A stretch of DNA of 64,000 nt from UBA2334 sp049653005 (GTDB lineage: Bacteria > Pseudomonadota > Gammaproteobacteria > Burkholderiales > Burkholderiaceae_C): contig JBASFL010000129.1 of NCBI GenBank assembly GCA_049653005.1, forward strand, positions 1 to 64,000, read 5' to 3'. The translations under genes were made by a program, and so were the position numbers. Of the stretch, positions 51,992-59,381 are shown one piece after another. The first letter of the stretch is position 1. Every line of letters begins with the position of its first letter. Under the pieces are notes generated by a model that saw only the letters and a program-made list of their open reading frames with translations, did not search any database and was not told the origin of the DNA.

Positions 51992-53659
51992 ATGGCGCAA
52001 ACTGAAAATCGCCCGATGTCTGCCGAAGAACGCAAAGTGATTTTTGCTTCGTCGTTGGGCACGGTGTTCGAGTGGTATGACTTTTACTTGTACGGCTCTT
52101 TGGCAGCCATCATTGCAAAGCAGTTCTTCAGCGGTCTTGACCCTGCAGCTGCTTTCATTTTTGCGTTGCTGGCATTTGCCGCAGGCTTCATCGTCCGTCC
52201 TTTCGGCGCGCTGTTCTTCGGTCGTTTGGGCGACATGATCGGTCGCAAGTACACCTTCCTCGTCACGATTCTGTTGATGGGCGGTGCGACTTTCATCGTG
52301 GGTATCCTGCCCAACTACGCCTCCATCGGCGTGGCCGCTCCCATCATCCTGATCTGCTTGCGCATGCTGCAAGGTCTGGCTTTGGGTGGTGAGTACGGTG
52401 GTGCCGCCACCTACGTGGCAGAGCACGCGCCTGAAGGCCGTCGCGGTGCTTACACCGCCTGGATTCAAACCACCGCCACGCTGGGCTTGTTCCTGTCGTT
52501 GATGGTGATTCTGGGTACCCGGACCATCATCGGTGAAGCTGCGTTTGCCGATTGGGGCTGGCGCGTGCCTTTCATCGTGTCTCTCGGTTTGCTGGCTGTG
52601 TCTGTGTGGATTCGTCTGTCCATGAACGAATCCCCCGCCTTCCAGAAAATGAAGGCTGAAGGCAAGACTTCCAAAGCACCTCTGTCCGAAGCTTTCGGCC
52701 AGTGGAAAAACCTGAAAGTCGTGTTGCTGGCCCTGTTCGGTCTGGTGGCCGGTCAGGCTGTGGTGTGGTACTCGGGCCAGTTCTATGCGCTGTTCTTCCT
52801 GACCAGCGTGCTGAAGGTTGACGGTTCTACCGCCAACATTTTGGTGGCCGTGTCCCTGATCATCGGCACACCGTTCTTCGTGATCTTTGGTACCCTGTCC
52901 GACAAAATCGGCCGCAAGCCAATCATCATGGCCGGTCTGTTGTTGGCCATCCTGACCTACTTCCCCCTGTTCGAAAAGCTGACCGCTGCTGCCAACCCTG
53001 CACTGGCCGAAGCACAAGCCAAGAACAAGATCGTGGTGACGGCCACTGCCGGTGATTGCTCCTTCCAAGGCAACCCCGTTGCCCGCGAAATCGACTTCAC
53101 CAAGTCTTGCGACATCGCCAAGCGTTTCCTGGCCCAGAACTCTGTGAGCTACGACAACGTGGTCGGCGCCGCAGCAGGCCCTGCCGTCGTCAAGATTGGC
53201 GACAAGGAAATCATTGCCCCCACCGGCAAGGTTGTGAACAGCAAGTTCGACGAAGAGTCTGTCAAGAACATCGCAGCGTTCAAGAAAGACATCTCCGAGA
53301 CCCTCAAGGCCGCCGGCTACCCCGCCAAAGCAGACCCTGCCCGCGTGGACAAGCTGACGATCGTGATGATCCTGACCATCCTGGTGATCTACGTGACCAT
53401 GGTGTACGGCCCTATCGCCGCCATGCTGGTCGAAATGTTCCCCACCCGCATCCGTTACACCTCCATGTCCTTGCCCTACCACATCGGTAACGGCTGGTTC
53501 GGTGGTCTGATGCCCACCATCGCTTTTGCGATGGTTGCTCAGAACGGCAACATGTACTACGGCTTGTGGTACCCCATCATCATTGCAGGCATGAGCCTGG
53601 TGATTGGCACGTTGTTTGTCCGCGAAACCAAGGACAACGACATCTACGGCGACGACTGA
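51992..53659 (+). CDS. MHS-type MFS transporter with a large inserted soluble domain
   Basis: A 555-residue metabolite:H+ symporter-family carrier. It begins RKVIFASSLGTVFEWYDFYLYGSLA, has GRLGDMIGRKYTF between helices 2 and 3 and GGEYGGAATYVAEHAP, and ends with a Lys/Asp-rich tail. Helices 8 and 9 are separated by about 120 extra residues (about 328-450), Lys/Ala/Val-rich with two cysteines (GDCSF and SCDIAK), probably a periplasmic domain. Codons are far richer in T at the third position than in neighbours, suggesting high expression. AGGAG precedes the ATG. The substrate is unknown; I recall similar insert-bearing carriers in other betaproteobacteria. Confidence 0.88.
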   Translation: MAQTENRPMSAEERKVIFASSLGTVFEWYDFYLYGSLAAIIAKQFFSGLDPAAAFIFALLAFAAGFIVRPFGALFFGRLGDMIGRKYTFLVTILLMGGATFIVGILPNYASIGVAAPIILICLRMLQGLALGGEYGGAATYVAEHAPEGRRGAYTAWIQTTATLGLFLSLMVILGTRTIIGEAAFADWGWRVPFIVSLGLLAVSVWIRLSMNESPAFQKMKAEGKTSKAPLSEAFGQWKNLKVVLLALFGLVAGQAVVWYSGQFYALFFLTSVLKVDGSTANILVAVSLIIGTPFFVIFGTLSDKIGRKPIIMAGLLLAILTYFPLFEKLTAAANPALAEAQAKNKIVVTATAGDCSFQGNPVAREIDFTKSCDIAKRFLAQNSVSYDNVVGAAAGPAVVKIGDKEIIAPTGKVVNSKFDEESVKNIAAFKKDISETLKAAGYPAKADPARVDKLTIVMILTILVIYVTMVYGPIAAMLVEMFPTRIRYTSMSLPYHIGNGWFGGLMPTIAFAMVAQNGNMYYGLWYPIIIAGMSLVIGTLFVRETKDNDIYGDD

Positions 53660-53710
53660 GTGGCCGGAGGGGCAAATGCCCCTCCTCCCTCCGGAATCGG
53701 CTAAATTTGC

Positions 53711-53739
53711 AAAACCCATGTTTCACCGACGTGGGTTTT
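53711..53739 (+). terminator. Intrinsic terminator of the MHS transporter gene
   Basis: Arms AAAACCCATG (53711-53720) and CGTGGGTTTT (53730-53739) form a 10-bp stem (one G-T pair) with a nine-base loop, followed by GTTCTTTC. It lies 51 bases after the stop. Confidence 0.75.
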
Positions 53740-53761
53740 GTTCTTTCAACTTCAGTACATC

Positions 53762-53980
53762 ATGATCAAAATTTTTCTGGGTTTCGTCGTCTTCTCTGCA
53801 CTGGCCATCTTCATCCTCATGCAGGGTGGCGAAATTGACATGAGCGGCGAGAAGCACGGCATCGAAGAGCACCCACCCGCCAAAACCGAGCCAGCCGCTG
53901 CTGCCCCGGCCCCTGCCGCTGCACCCGCAGCAGCGCCTGCCGCAGCGCCAGCCCATGCCGCTGAAGCAGACAAGAAGTAA
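53762..53980 (+). CDS. Small membrane protein with a Pro/Ala tail
   Basis: A 72-residue protein. One N-terminal transmembrane helix (IKIFLGFVVFSALAIFILM) is followed by a short acidic/histidine stretch (EIDMSGEKHGIEEH), then an AAP-repeat tail ending ADKK. I do not recognise a family. The start at 53762 follows a terminator directly, so it probably has its own promoter or reads through into the genes below. The tail suggests an extended spacer in the periplasm or cytoplasm. Confidence 0.6.
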   Translation: MIKIFLGFVVFSALAIFILMQGGEIDMSGEKHGIEEHPPAKTEPAAAAPAPAAAPAAAPAAAPAHAAEADKK

Positions 53981-54017
53981 TTCAAACTTGCCTGCCACTG
54001 GCCCCTGAGCAACCGCC

Positions 54018-54491
54018 ATGCGCTGCACCAAAACCGAGGCAGGTCAACTGGCCTTCAAACAACGTTCCGCCGACCTCGGTCCGCGCCAACGATCGGCATT
54101 TTTGTTGTTCGACGGCCAGCGCTCGGTCGTCGATGTGCTGAAAGCCACCGAAGGCCTGGGCATCACCCAGGCCGACATCGAAGACATGCTGGCCAAAGGG
54201 TTTCTGGAGCCGCTGTCCCGCCCATCGGGAAATCCGGCTGCTCCTGCGTCTGCGGCTTCCGCTGCCACCCCCACAGCACCCGACACACGCACCGCCGCAG
54301 AGCGGTACAGACAGGCCTATCCGCTGGCCACGCAGTTGACGGCCCAAATGGGGTTGCGCGGCTTCCGGCTCAACCTGGCGGTGGAAGCGGCCAGCGGCCT
54401 TGACGACTTGATCGCGCTGCTGCCCAAACTCACAGAGGCCCTGGGGCCCAACGCCGTTCGGGCTTTCAAAGAGGCACTGGGCGAGTACTGA
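54018..54491 (+). CDS. Protein of unknown function (two small domains)
   Basis: A 157-residue cytoplasmic protein that I cannot assign to a named family. Residues ~1-65 (RSADLGPRQRSAFLLFDGQRSV, then GITQADIEDMLAKGFLEPL) look like a small winged-helix or effector domain. A Pro/Ala/Thr linker (about 70-95) leads to a helical C-terminal domain (RYRQAYPLATQL, LDDLIALLPKLTEALG). It lies 34 bases upstream of the metallophosphoesterase-kinase pair on the same strand and may belong to that unit. Confidence 0.65.
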   Translation: MRCTKTEAGQLAFKQRSADLGPRQRSAFLLFDGQRSVVDVLKATEGLGITQADIEDMLAKGFLEPLSRPSGNPAAPASAASAATPTAPDTRTAAERYRQAYPLATQLTAQMGLRGFRLNLAVEAASGLDDLIALLPKLTEALGPNAVRAFKEALGEY

Positions 54492-54525
54492 GCACACCTT
54501 CACAGCACACACCGCAGGACGCAGC

Positions 54526-55278
54526 ATGAAACTGGCTTTGCTTTCAGACATTCATGCCAACGCCCAGGCGCTGGATGTGTGTGTGGCACACGCCCAATCC
54601 CAAGGGGCCCAGCGGTTTGCTTTTCTGGGCGACCTGGTGGGCTATGGCGGCGACCCGGTGCCCGTGCTGGAGCGTGTGATGCACATGGTGGAAAACGGCG
54701 CCATCGCCGTGCAAGGCAACCACGATGTGATGGCGGTTACCCCCCCAGCCCAAAGCGAGCGCCAAGGCGAAGCCACTGCCGCTTGGACCCACGCACAACT
54801 CAGCCCGGCCCACCGTCAATTTCTGGCCGACCTGCCCCTGACGGCCAAACTCGACAACGTGTTTCTGGTGCACGCCAGTGCCGACACCCCCCCCAAGTGG
54901 CGCTACGTGGATGACGCGCGCAGCGCCCTTGCCAGCCTGGAAGCGGCCGCGGTGGACCCCGGTGTGCGCTACGTGTTCGGGGGCCATGTGCACCAGCAAA
55001 CCCTTTACTACCGCGGCAACGGGCGGGGACTGATGGCCTTTGCGCCCACCCCCGGGGTGCCCATTCCCACGCCCAGCCACCGCCTGTGGATTGCCACCGT
55101 GGGCTCGGTGGGGCAACCGCGCAACGGCAAGCCGCTGACCATGTACGCGCTGTTTGATCTGGCGCAGTCCAAACTGACCTTCCACCGCCTACCCTACGAC
55201 CATGCTGGGGCTGCTGCTGCCGTGCGCCGCGCAGGCCTGCCCGAACACTTTGCCCGTAGGCTGGAAGAAGGACGATGA
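54526..55278 (+). CDS. Calcineurin-like metallophosphoesterase
   Basis: A 250-residue phosphoesterase of the YfcE/PrpE-like class. It shows the metal-binding signatures in order: LSDIHANAQAL (D-x-H), GDLVGYGGDP (G-D-x-x-x-x-G), GNHD near 65, and GGHVHQQT (G-H-x-H) near residue 160. The substrate may be a phosphoprotein or a nucleotide. Its TGA overlaps the ATG of the kinase gene by four bases, so the phosphatase and kinase are made together, which favours a phosphoprotein role. Confidence 0.88.
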   Translation: MKLALLSDIHANAQALDVCVAHAQSQGAQRFAFLGDLVGYGGDPVPVLERVMHMVENGAIAVQGNHDVMAVTPPAQSERQGEATAAWTHAQLSPAHRQFLADLPLTAKLDNVFLVHASADTPPKWRYVDDARSALASLEAAAVDPGVRYVFGGHVHQQTLYYRGNGRGLMAFAPTPGVPIPTPSHRLWIATVGSVGQPRNGKPLTMYALFDLAQSKLTFHRLPYDHAGAAAAVRRAGLPEHFARRLEEGR

Positions 55279-56711
55279 AGCTGCTGCCCCCTGAAACCCA
55301 ATTGGATGGCTTTGTCATTGACGCGTGCATCCACTCAGGGGGCATGGCCCACATCTACGCGGTGCATTACGCCAGCGGCACCCGCGACCCCGGTTTTCCG
55401 ATGGTGATGAAAATCCCGCGCATGACGGCCGGGGACGGTGCCGAAACCATTGTCAGCTTCGAGGTGGAGCACCAGCTCATGCAGGTGCTGAACGGGCCCC
55501 ATGTGCCACGCTTCGTGGCCGCAGGGGACCTGGACAACGTGCCCCACCTGGTCATGGAACAGGTGCCCGGCCAAACCCTTGACCACTGGCTGCCCCAACC
55601 CGGTGAGCCCCGCCCGCCCCTGGACACCGACACGGTGGCCCGCCTGGGCGATGCCGTGGCACGCGCCCTGCACAGCCTGCACCGACAAAACGCCTGCCAC
55701 CTGGACCTGAAACCGGCCAACGTCCTGATCAAACCCGATGGCACGGCAGTGCTGCTGGACTTTGGCCTGTCGTGCCACGCGCACTACCCCGATCTGCTGG
55801 CCGAAGAGTTGCGCAAAGCTGTGGGGTCTCCCGCGTGGATCGCCCCCGAACAGGTGGTGGGTGTGCGCGGCGACCCGCGCAGCGACATTTTTGCCTTGGG
55901 CGTCATCCTGTACGAGCTGGCCACTGGCGAACTGCCTTTTGGCGCACCAGCCACCCCCGGTGGCCTGCGCCAGCGCCTGTGGATGGACCCCAAGCCACCG
56001 CGTGCCCTGCGGCCCGACCTGCCCGAGTGGCTGCAAGAAGTGATATTGAAGTGCCTGGAGCACGAAGCGGCCCACCGCTACCCATCGGCGGCCCACTTGG
56101 CGTTTGACCTGACCCACCCCACACACGTGAAGGTGACGGCACGGGGCCGGCGGACACAAGGCACGGGTTTCAAAGAACACTTCAAGCGCTGGCTCAAGGC
56201 CGCGGGCAAACACTACCAGCCCAGCCCCATGCCGTCGCAGCAAATCGAGGAAGTGCCCATCCTGATGGTGGCGGTGCCCCACCACGACGTGAGCGACGCC
56301 ACCTTGTATTCGCTGCGCCAGGCCGTGAACCGTTCGTTGGGCCTGCGCCCCGGCGCACGGCTGGCCTGTGTGACCGTGATTTCACCCAGCGACACCAACA
56401 GCACCCAAAACGACCACAGCGAGACCACGGTGCACCGCCGCCATCTGGCAATGCTGCGGCAGTGGGCAGAGCCGCTGGACCTGGCGGGACACCAAACCTC
56501 GTTCCACGTGCTGGAATCCACCGACGTGGCCCAGGCCTTGGTGCGCTATGCAGAGGGCAACCACGTCAGCATGATCGTGATGGGGGCCGCCACCCATGGC
56601 CTGCAAATGCAACGCTTCGTGGCCACCGTGCCCATTAAAGTGGCCATGGAGGCCCCGTGCACGGTCATTCTGGTCAAGCAACACCTGCCTTTCGAACAGT
56701 TGAGCGCCTGA
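55275..56711 (+). CDS. Hanks-type Ser/Thr protein kinase fused to a universal stress protein domain
   Basis: A 478-residue fusion. Residues ~10-280 are a eukaryotic-like kinase: VMKIPR (Lys46), HLDLKPANVL (Asp144), DFG at 162-164, GSPAWIAPEQ as the activation segment and SDIFALGVILYELATG. The glycine loop is weak (IHSGGMAHIYAV). Residues ~325-470 are a UspA domain (ILMVAVPHHD, then VSMIVMGAATHGLQ and APCTVILVK). The USP half keeps the G-x-x-x-x-G part of the ATP site but not a clear distal part. It is coupled by a four-base overlap to the metallophosphoesterase. Confidence 0.9.
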   Translation: MKLLPPETQLDGFVIDACIHSGGMAHIYAVHYASGTRDPGFPMVMKIPRMTAGDGAETIVSFEVEHQLMQVLNGPHVPRFVAAGDLDNVPHLVMEQVPGQTLDHWLPQPGEPRPPLDTDTVARLGDAVARALHSLHRQNACHLDLKPANVLIKPDGTAVLLDFGLSCHAHYPDLLAEELRKAVGSPAWIAPEQVVGVRGDPRSDIFALGVILYELATGELPFGAPATPGGLRQRLWMDPKPPRALRPDLPEWLQEVILKCLEHEAAHRYPSAAHLAFDLTHPTHVKVTARGRRTQGTGFKEHFKRWLKAAGKHYQPSPMPSQQIEEVPILMVAVPHHDVSDATLYSLRQAVNRSLGLRPGARLACVTVISPSDTNSTQNDHSETTVHRRHLAMLRQWAEPLDLAGHQTSFHVLESTDVAQALVRYAEGNHVSMIVMGAATHGLQMQRFVATVPIKVAMEAPCTVILVKQHLPFEQLSA

Positions 56712-56732
56712 TCCTGCACAGGGCGCTTTTTT
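56703..56732 (+). terminator. Possible terminator overlapping the kinase stop codon
   Basis: Arms AGCGCC (56703-56708) and GGCGCT (56722-56727) are followed by a run of six T. The stem is short and its left arm is in the last codons of the gene. Confidence 0.45.
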
Positions 56733-56792
56733 GCGTGGCGAGGCCATACAAAAAAGCTATGAATAGCTTAGGAATAACAAAGAACCAACACG

Positions 56793-56807
56793 ATAGAACA
56801 TACCTAT
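56793..56807 (+). promoter_or_regulatory. Possible OxyR half-site upstream of ahpC
   Basis: ATAG at 56793-56796 and CTAT at 56804-56807 are separated by seven bases, the ATAG-N7-CTAT form of one OxyR contact pair. TTGACC lies three bases downstream as a possible -35. The second expected pair 22 bases upstream is not clear. The position, about 100 bases before a peroxiredoxin gene, fits. Confidence 0.4.
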
Positions 56808-56906
56808 ACTTGACCCCATCGCAGCCAAACGGGGTGCCCGAAACGCCTCAGCGGCCGCGTCAAGCCCGGTTTTTTCACCGTCAACCCCCTCGTAACGGAG
56901 TTCTCC

Positions 56907-57470
56907 ATGTCTTTGATCAACACGCAAGTTCAGCCCTTTAAAGCACAAGCTTTTCACAACGGCAAATTCATCGAAGTGTCCGACGCCAGCCTGAAGGGCA
57001 AGTGGTCTGTGCTGATTTTCATGCCCGCCGCTTTCACCTTCAACTGCCCCACCGAAGTGGAAGACGCGGCTGACAACTACGCCGAGTTCCAAAAGGCCGG
57101 TGCCGAGGTGTACATCGTCACCACCGACACCCACTTCTCACACAAGGTGTGGCACGAGACCTCCCCCGCCGTGGGCAAGGCCCAGTTCCCCCTGGTGGGC
57201 GACCCCACCCACGCGCTGACCAACGCCTTTGGCGTGCACATCCCTGAAGAAGGCCTGGCATTGCGCGGCACCTTCGTGATCAACCCCGATGGCGTGATCA
57301 AGACCATGGAAGTGCATTCCAACGAAATCGCCCGCGACGTGAAAGAAACCCTGCGCAAGCTCAAAGCCGCTCAGTACACCGCCGCCAACCCCGGCCAGGT
57401 GTGCCCTGCCAAGTGGAACGAAGGCGCCAAAACCATCGCTCCTTCTTTGGACCTGGTCGGCAAGATCTGA
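56907..57470 (+). CDS. ahpC: Alkyl hydroperoxide reductase subunit C (peroxiredoxin)
   Basis: A 187-residue typical 2-Cys peroxiredoxin that reduces H2O2, organic peroxides and peroxynitrite. It begins MSLINTQVQPFKAQAF. The peroxidatic cysteine is in FTFNCPTE (near residue 47) and the resolving one in GQVCPAKW (near 166), and the GGLG-type/C-terminal tail is short. GGAG precedes the ATG. A terminator follows, before ahpF. Confidence 0.97.
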   Translation: MSLINTQVQPFKAQAFHNGKFIEVSDASLKGKWSVLIFMPAAFTFNCPTEVEDAADNYAEFQKAGAEVYIVTTDTHFSHKVWHETSPAVGKAQFPLVGDPTHALTNAFGVHIPEEGLALRGTFVINPDGVIKTMEVHSNEIARDVKETLRKLKAAQYTAANPGQVCPAKWNEGAKTIAPSLDLVGKI

Positions 57471-57505
57471 TAGCAGCTGCCGGTGTTCACCGGTGCCACT
57501 GTCTC

Positions 57506-57534
57506 AAAGGGCTGCCGCGTGCAGCCCTTTTTTT
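57506..57534 (+). terminator. Intrinsic terminator of ahpC
   Basis: Arms AAAGGGCTGC (57506-57515) and GCAGCCCTTT (57521-57530) form a 10-bp stem with loop CGCGT, followed by TTTT. It separates ahpC from ahpF, so ahpF needs read-through or its own promoter. Confidence 0.9.
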
Positions 57535-57584
57535 CGGCCCCGCGCAGCCACCGATTGCCCAAATGATGGATCGATGGATTTTGC

Positions 57585-57625
57585 CTATTGATAGCTTTCA
57601 AATTTACAAATAGAAATATCAATAG
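57585..57625. promoter_or_regulatory. AT-rich inverted repeat upstream of ahpF
   Basis: CTATTGATA (57585-57593) and TATCAATAG (57617-57625) form a perfect 9-bp inverted repeat 59 bases before the ahpF ATG, in a strongly AT-rich patch. It contains ATAG/CTAT elements but not at OxyR spacing. It could be an operator for ahpF or a degraded copy of the dispersed repeat. Confidence 0.4.
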
Positions 57626-57683
57626 CCAAAGTCTATATTTACACCATTCCACGTTTTCACCCATTTCTCCAGAGGACACCACC

Positions 57684-59267
57684 ATGCTCGACGACACACT
57701 CAAAGCCCAGCTCCAGGCCTACCTCACCCGCGTCACCCAGCCTTTCGAGCTGGTGGCCAGCTTGGCAAACCCTGCCGCCCCCACCGACACCGATGCGCAA
57801 GTCAAGCAACTGCTGGCCGACATCGTGGAAGCGTCGGGCGGCAAAATTTCGGCCCGTTTTGACGGCACCAACGCCCGCAAGCCTTCATTCAACCTGGTGC
57901 GCCCCAACGGACCGGCGCTGGACCTGACCTTCGCCGGCTTGCCCCTGGGCCACGAGTTCACCTCGCTGGTGTTGGCCCTGTTGTGGACGGGCGGCCACCC
58001 GCCCAAGGTAGAGGCCGACGTGATCGAACAGATCAAAGCCTTGGACGGCGACTTCAACTTCGAGGTCTACATGAGCCTGAGCTGCCACAACTGCCCCGAC
58101 GTGGTGCAGGCGCTCAGTCTGATGGCCATCTTCAACCCCAAGGTCAAGGCCACCGTGATTGAAGGCGGCATGTTCCAGACCGAGGTGAACGAGCGCCAGA
58201 TCATGGCCGTGCCCAGTACCTTTTTGAACGGCGCGCCCTTCGGCTCGGGCCGCATGCTGGTGGAAGAAATCGTGGCCAAGATCGACACCGGCGCAGCCGC
58301 AAAAGACGCGGCCAAACTCAGCGCGAAAGACCCGTACGAGGTGTTGATCGTCGGTGGTGGCCCGGCGGGTGCAGCGGCTGCGGTGTACGCCGCCCGCAAA
58401 GGCATTCGGGTGGGGGTGGCTGCCGAACGCTTCGGTGGCCAGACCAATGACACCATGGCCATTGAGAACTACATTTCCGTGCTGGAAACCGACGGCCCCA
58501 AGTTCGCCGCCGCGCTTGAAGCGCAGGTGCGCCACTACGGCGTGGACATCATGAACCTGCAACTGGCCTCCAAGCTGGTGCCCACCACCACCGAAGGCGG
58601 CCTGGTGGAAGTGCACCTGGCCAACGGCGGCGTGCTGAAAAGCCGCACCGTCATCCTGAGCACCGGAGCGCGCTGGCGCAACGTGAATTGCCCCGGCGAG
58701 GCCGAGTACCGCAACAAGGGCGTGGCCTATTGCCCGCACTGCGACGGCCCGCTGTTCAAGGGCAAACGCGTGAGCGTGATCGGTGGTGGCAACTCGGGCG
58801 TGGAAGCCGCCATTGACCTGGCCGGCATCGTCAGCCACGTGACGCTGGTGGAATTTGCCGACCAGCTCAAGGCCGATGCCGTGCTGGTGAACAAGCTGAA
58901 AAGCCTGCCCAACGTGACCATCCACGTCAATGCGCAAACCACCGAAATCACCGGCGACGGCGAGAAGGTGAACGGCCTGCGCTTCAAAGACCGCGTGACC
59001 GCCGAAGAAACCCTGGTGCCGCTGGAAGGCGTGTTTGTGCAAATCGGCCTGGTGCCCAACACCGAGTGGCTGAAAGGCACGGTGGCACTCAGCCGCTTTG
59101 GCGAAATCGAGGTGGACGCCAAAGGCCACACCAACGTGCCCGGCGTATTTGCCGCCGGTGACTGCACCACCGTGCCTTACAAGCAGATCGTGATTGCAGC
59201 GGGCGAAGGCTCCAAGGCCGCACTGAGCGCGTTTGACCACCTGATCCGCACCCCTGTGGCCGCCTGA
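57684..59267 (+). CDS. ahpF: Alkyl hydroperoxide reductase subunit F
   Basis: A 527-residue NADH-dependent flavoenzyme that re-reduces AhpC. The N-terminal pair of thioredoxin folds has the redox motif CHNCPDVV near residue 133. The FAD-binding domain has GGGPAGAAAAVYAARKG, the redox-active pair is CPHCDG, and the NADH site is GGGNSGVEAA. The start MLDDTLKAQLQAYL at 57684 follows an AGAGGA ribosome site. It lies 213 bases downstream of ahpC, beyond its terminator. Confidence 0.97.
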   Translation: MLDDTLKAQLQAYLTRVTQPFELVASLANPAAPTDTDAQVKQLLADIVEASGGKISARFDGTNARKPSFNLVRPNGPALDLTFAGLPLGHEFTSLVLALLWTGGHPPKVEADVIEQIKALDGDFNFEVYMSLSCHNCPDVVQALSLMAIFNPKVKATVIEGGMFQTEVNERQIMAVPSTFLNGAPFGSGRMLVEEIVAKIDTGAAAKDAAKLSAKDPYEVLIVGGGPAGAAAAVYAARKGIRVGVAAERFGGQTNDTMAIENYISVLETDGPKFAAALEAQVRHYGVDIMNLQLASKLVPTTTEGGLVEVHLANGGVLKSRTVILSTGARWRNVNCPGEAEYRNKGVAYCPHCDGPLFKGKRVSVIGGGNSGVEAAIDLAGIVSHVTLVEFADQLKADAVLVNKLKSLPNVTIHVNAQTTEITGDGEKVNGLRFKDRVTAEETLVPLEGVFVQIGLVPNTEWLKGTVALSRFGEIEVDAKGHTNVPGVFAAGDCTTVPYKQIVIAAGEGSKAALSAFDHLIRTPVAA

Positions 59268-59287
59268 TTTGCGCCCAACGGCGCCCC

Positions 59288-59325
59288 AAAAAAGCCCCTG
59301 CAAAGTGATTTTCAGGGGCTTTTTT
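59288..59325. terminator. Bidirectional terminator between ahpF and the GGDEF-EAL gene
   Basis: Arms AAAAAAGCCCCTG (59288-59300) and CAGGGGCTTTTTT (59313-59325) form a perfect 13-bp stem with a 12-base loop. It serves ahpF on the plus strand and the convergent diguanylate cyclase gene on the minus strand. Confidence 0.9.
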
Positions 59326-59381
59326 ATAGCTTGAAACGCAATACCATCAAGCGCCGGAGGCACAAAACATTAAAAATCTTG
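59326..59381 (-). repeat. Dispersed AT-rich repeat covering the stop codon of the GGDEF-EAL gene
   Basis: On the minus strand CAAGATTTTTAATG is followed by TTTTGTGCCTCCGGCGCTTG, ATGGTATTGCG and AGCTATAAAA. The last codons (GQDF) and the TAA of the gene lie inside its left end. It abuts the bidirectional terminator, as does the copy at 48303. Confidence 0.8.

Noticed and set aside
51986..53719. A 577-codon minus-strand frame opposite the MHS carrier
   Set aside because: It has no recognisable motif or hydrophobic pattern and mirrors the codon structure of the carrier gene.
56751..56770. A repeat copy upstream of ahpC (AAAAAGCTATGAATAGCTTA)
   Set aside because: It has a short palindrome with the AGCTAT end but lacks the GCGCTTG core; at most a remnant.
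57591..57625. A full OxyR site in the ahpC-ahpF gap
   Set aside because: ATAG and CTAT elements are present, but their spacing (19 rather than 22 between repeats, no CTAT at N7) does not fit; kept only as an inverted repeat.
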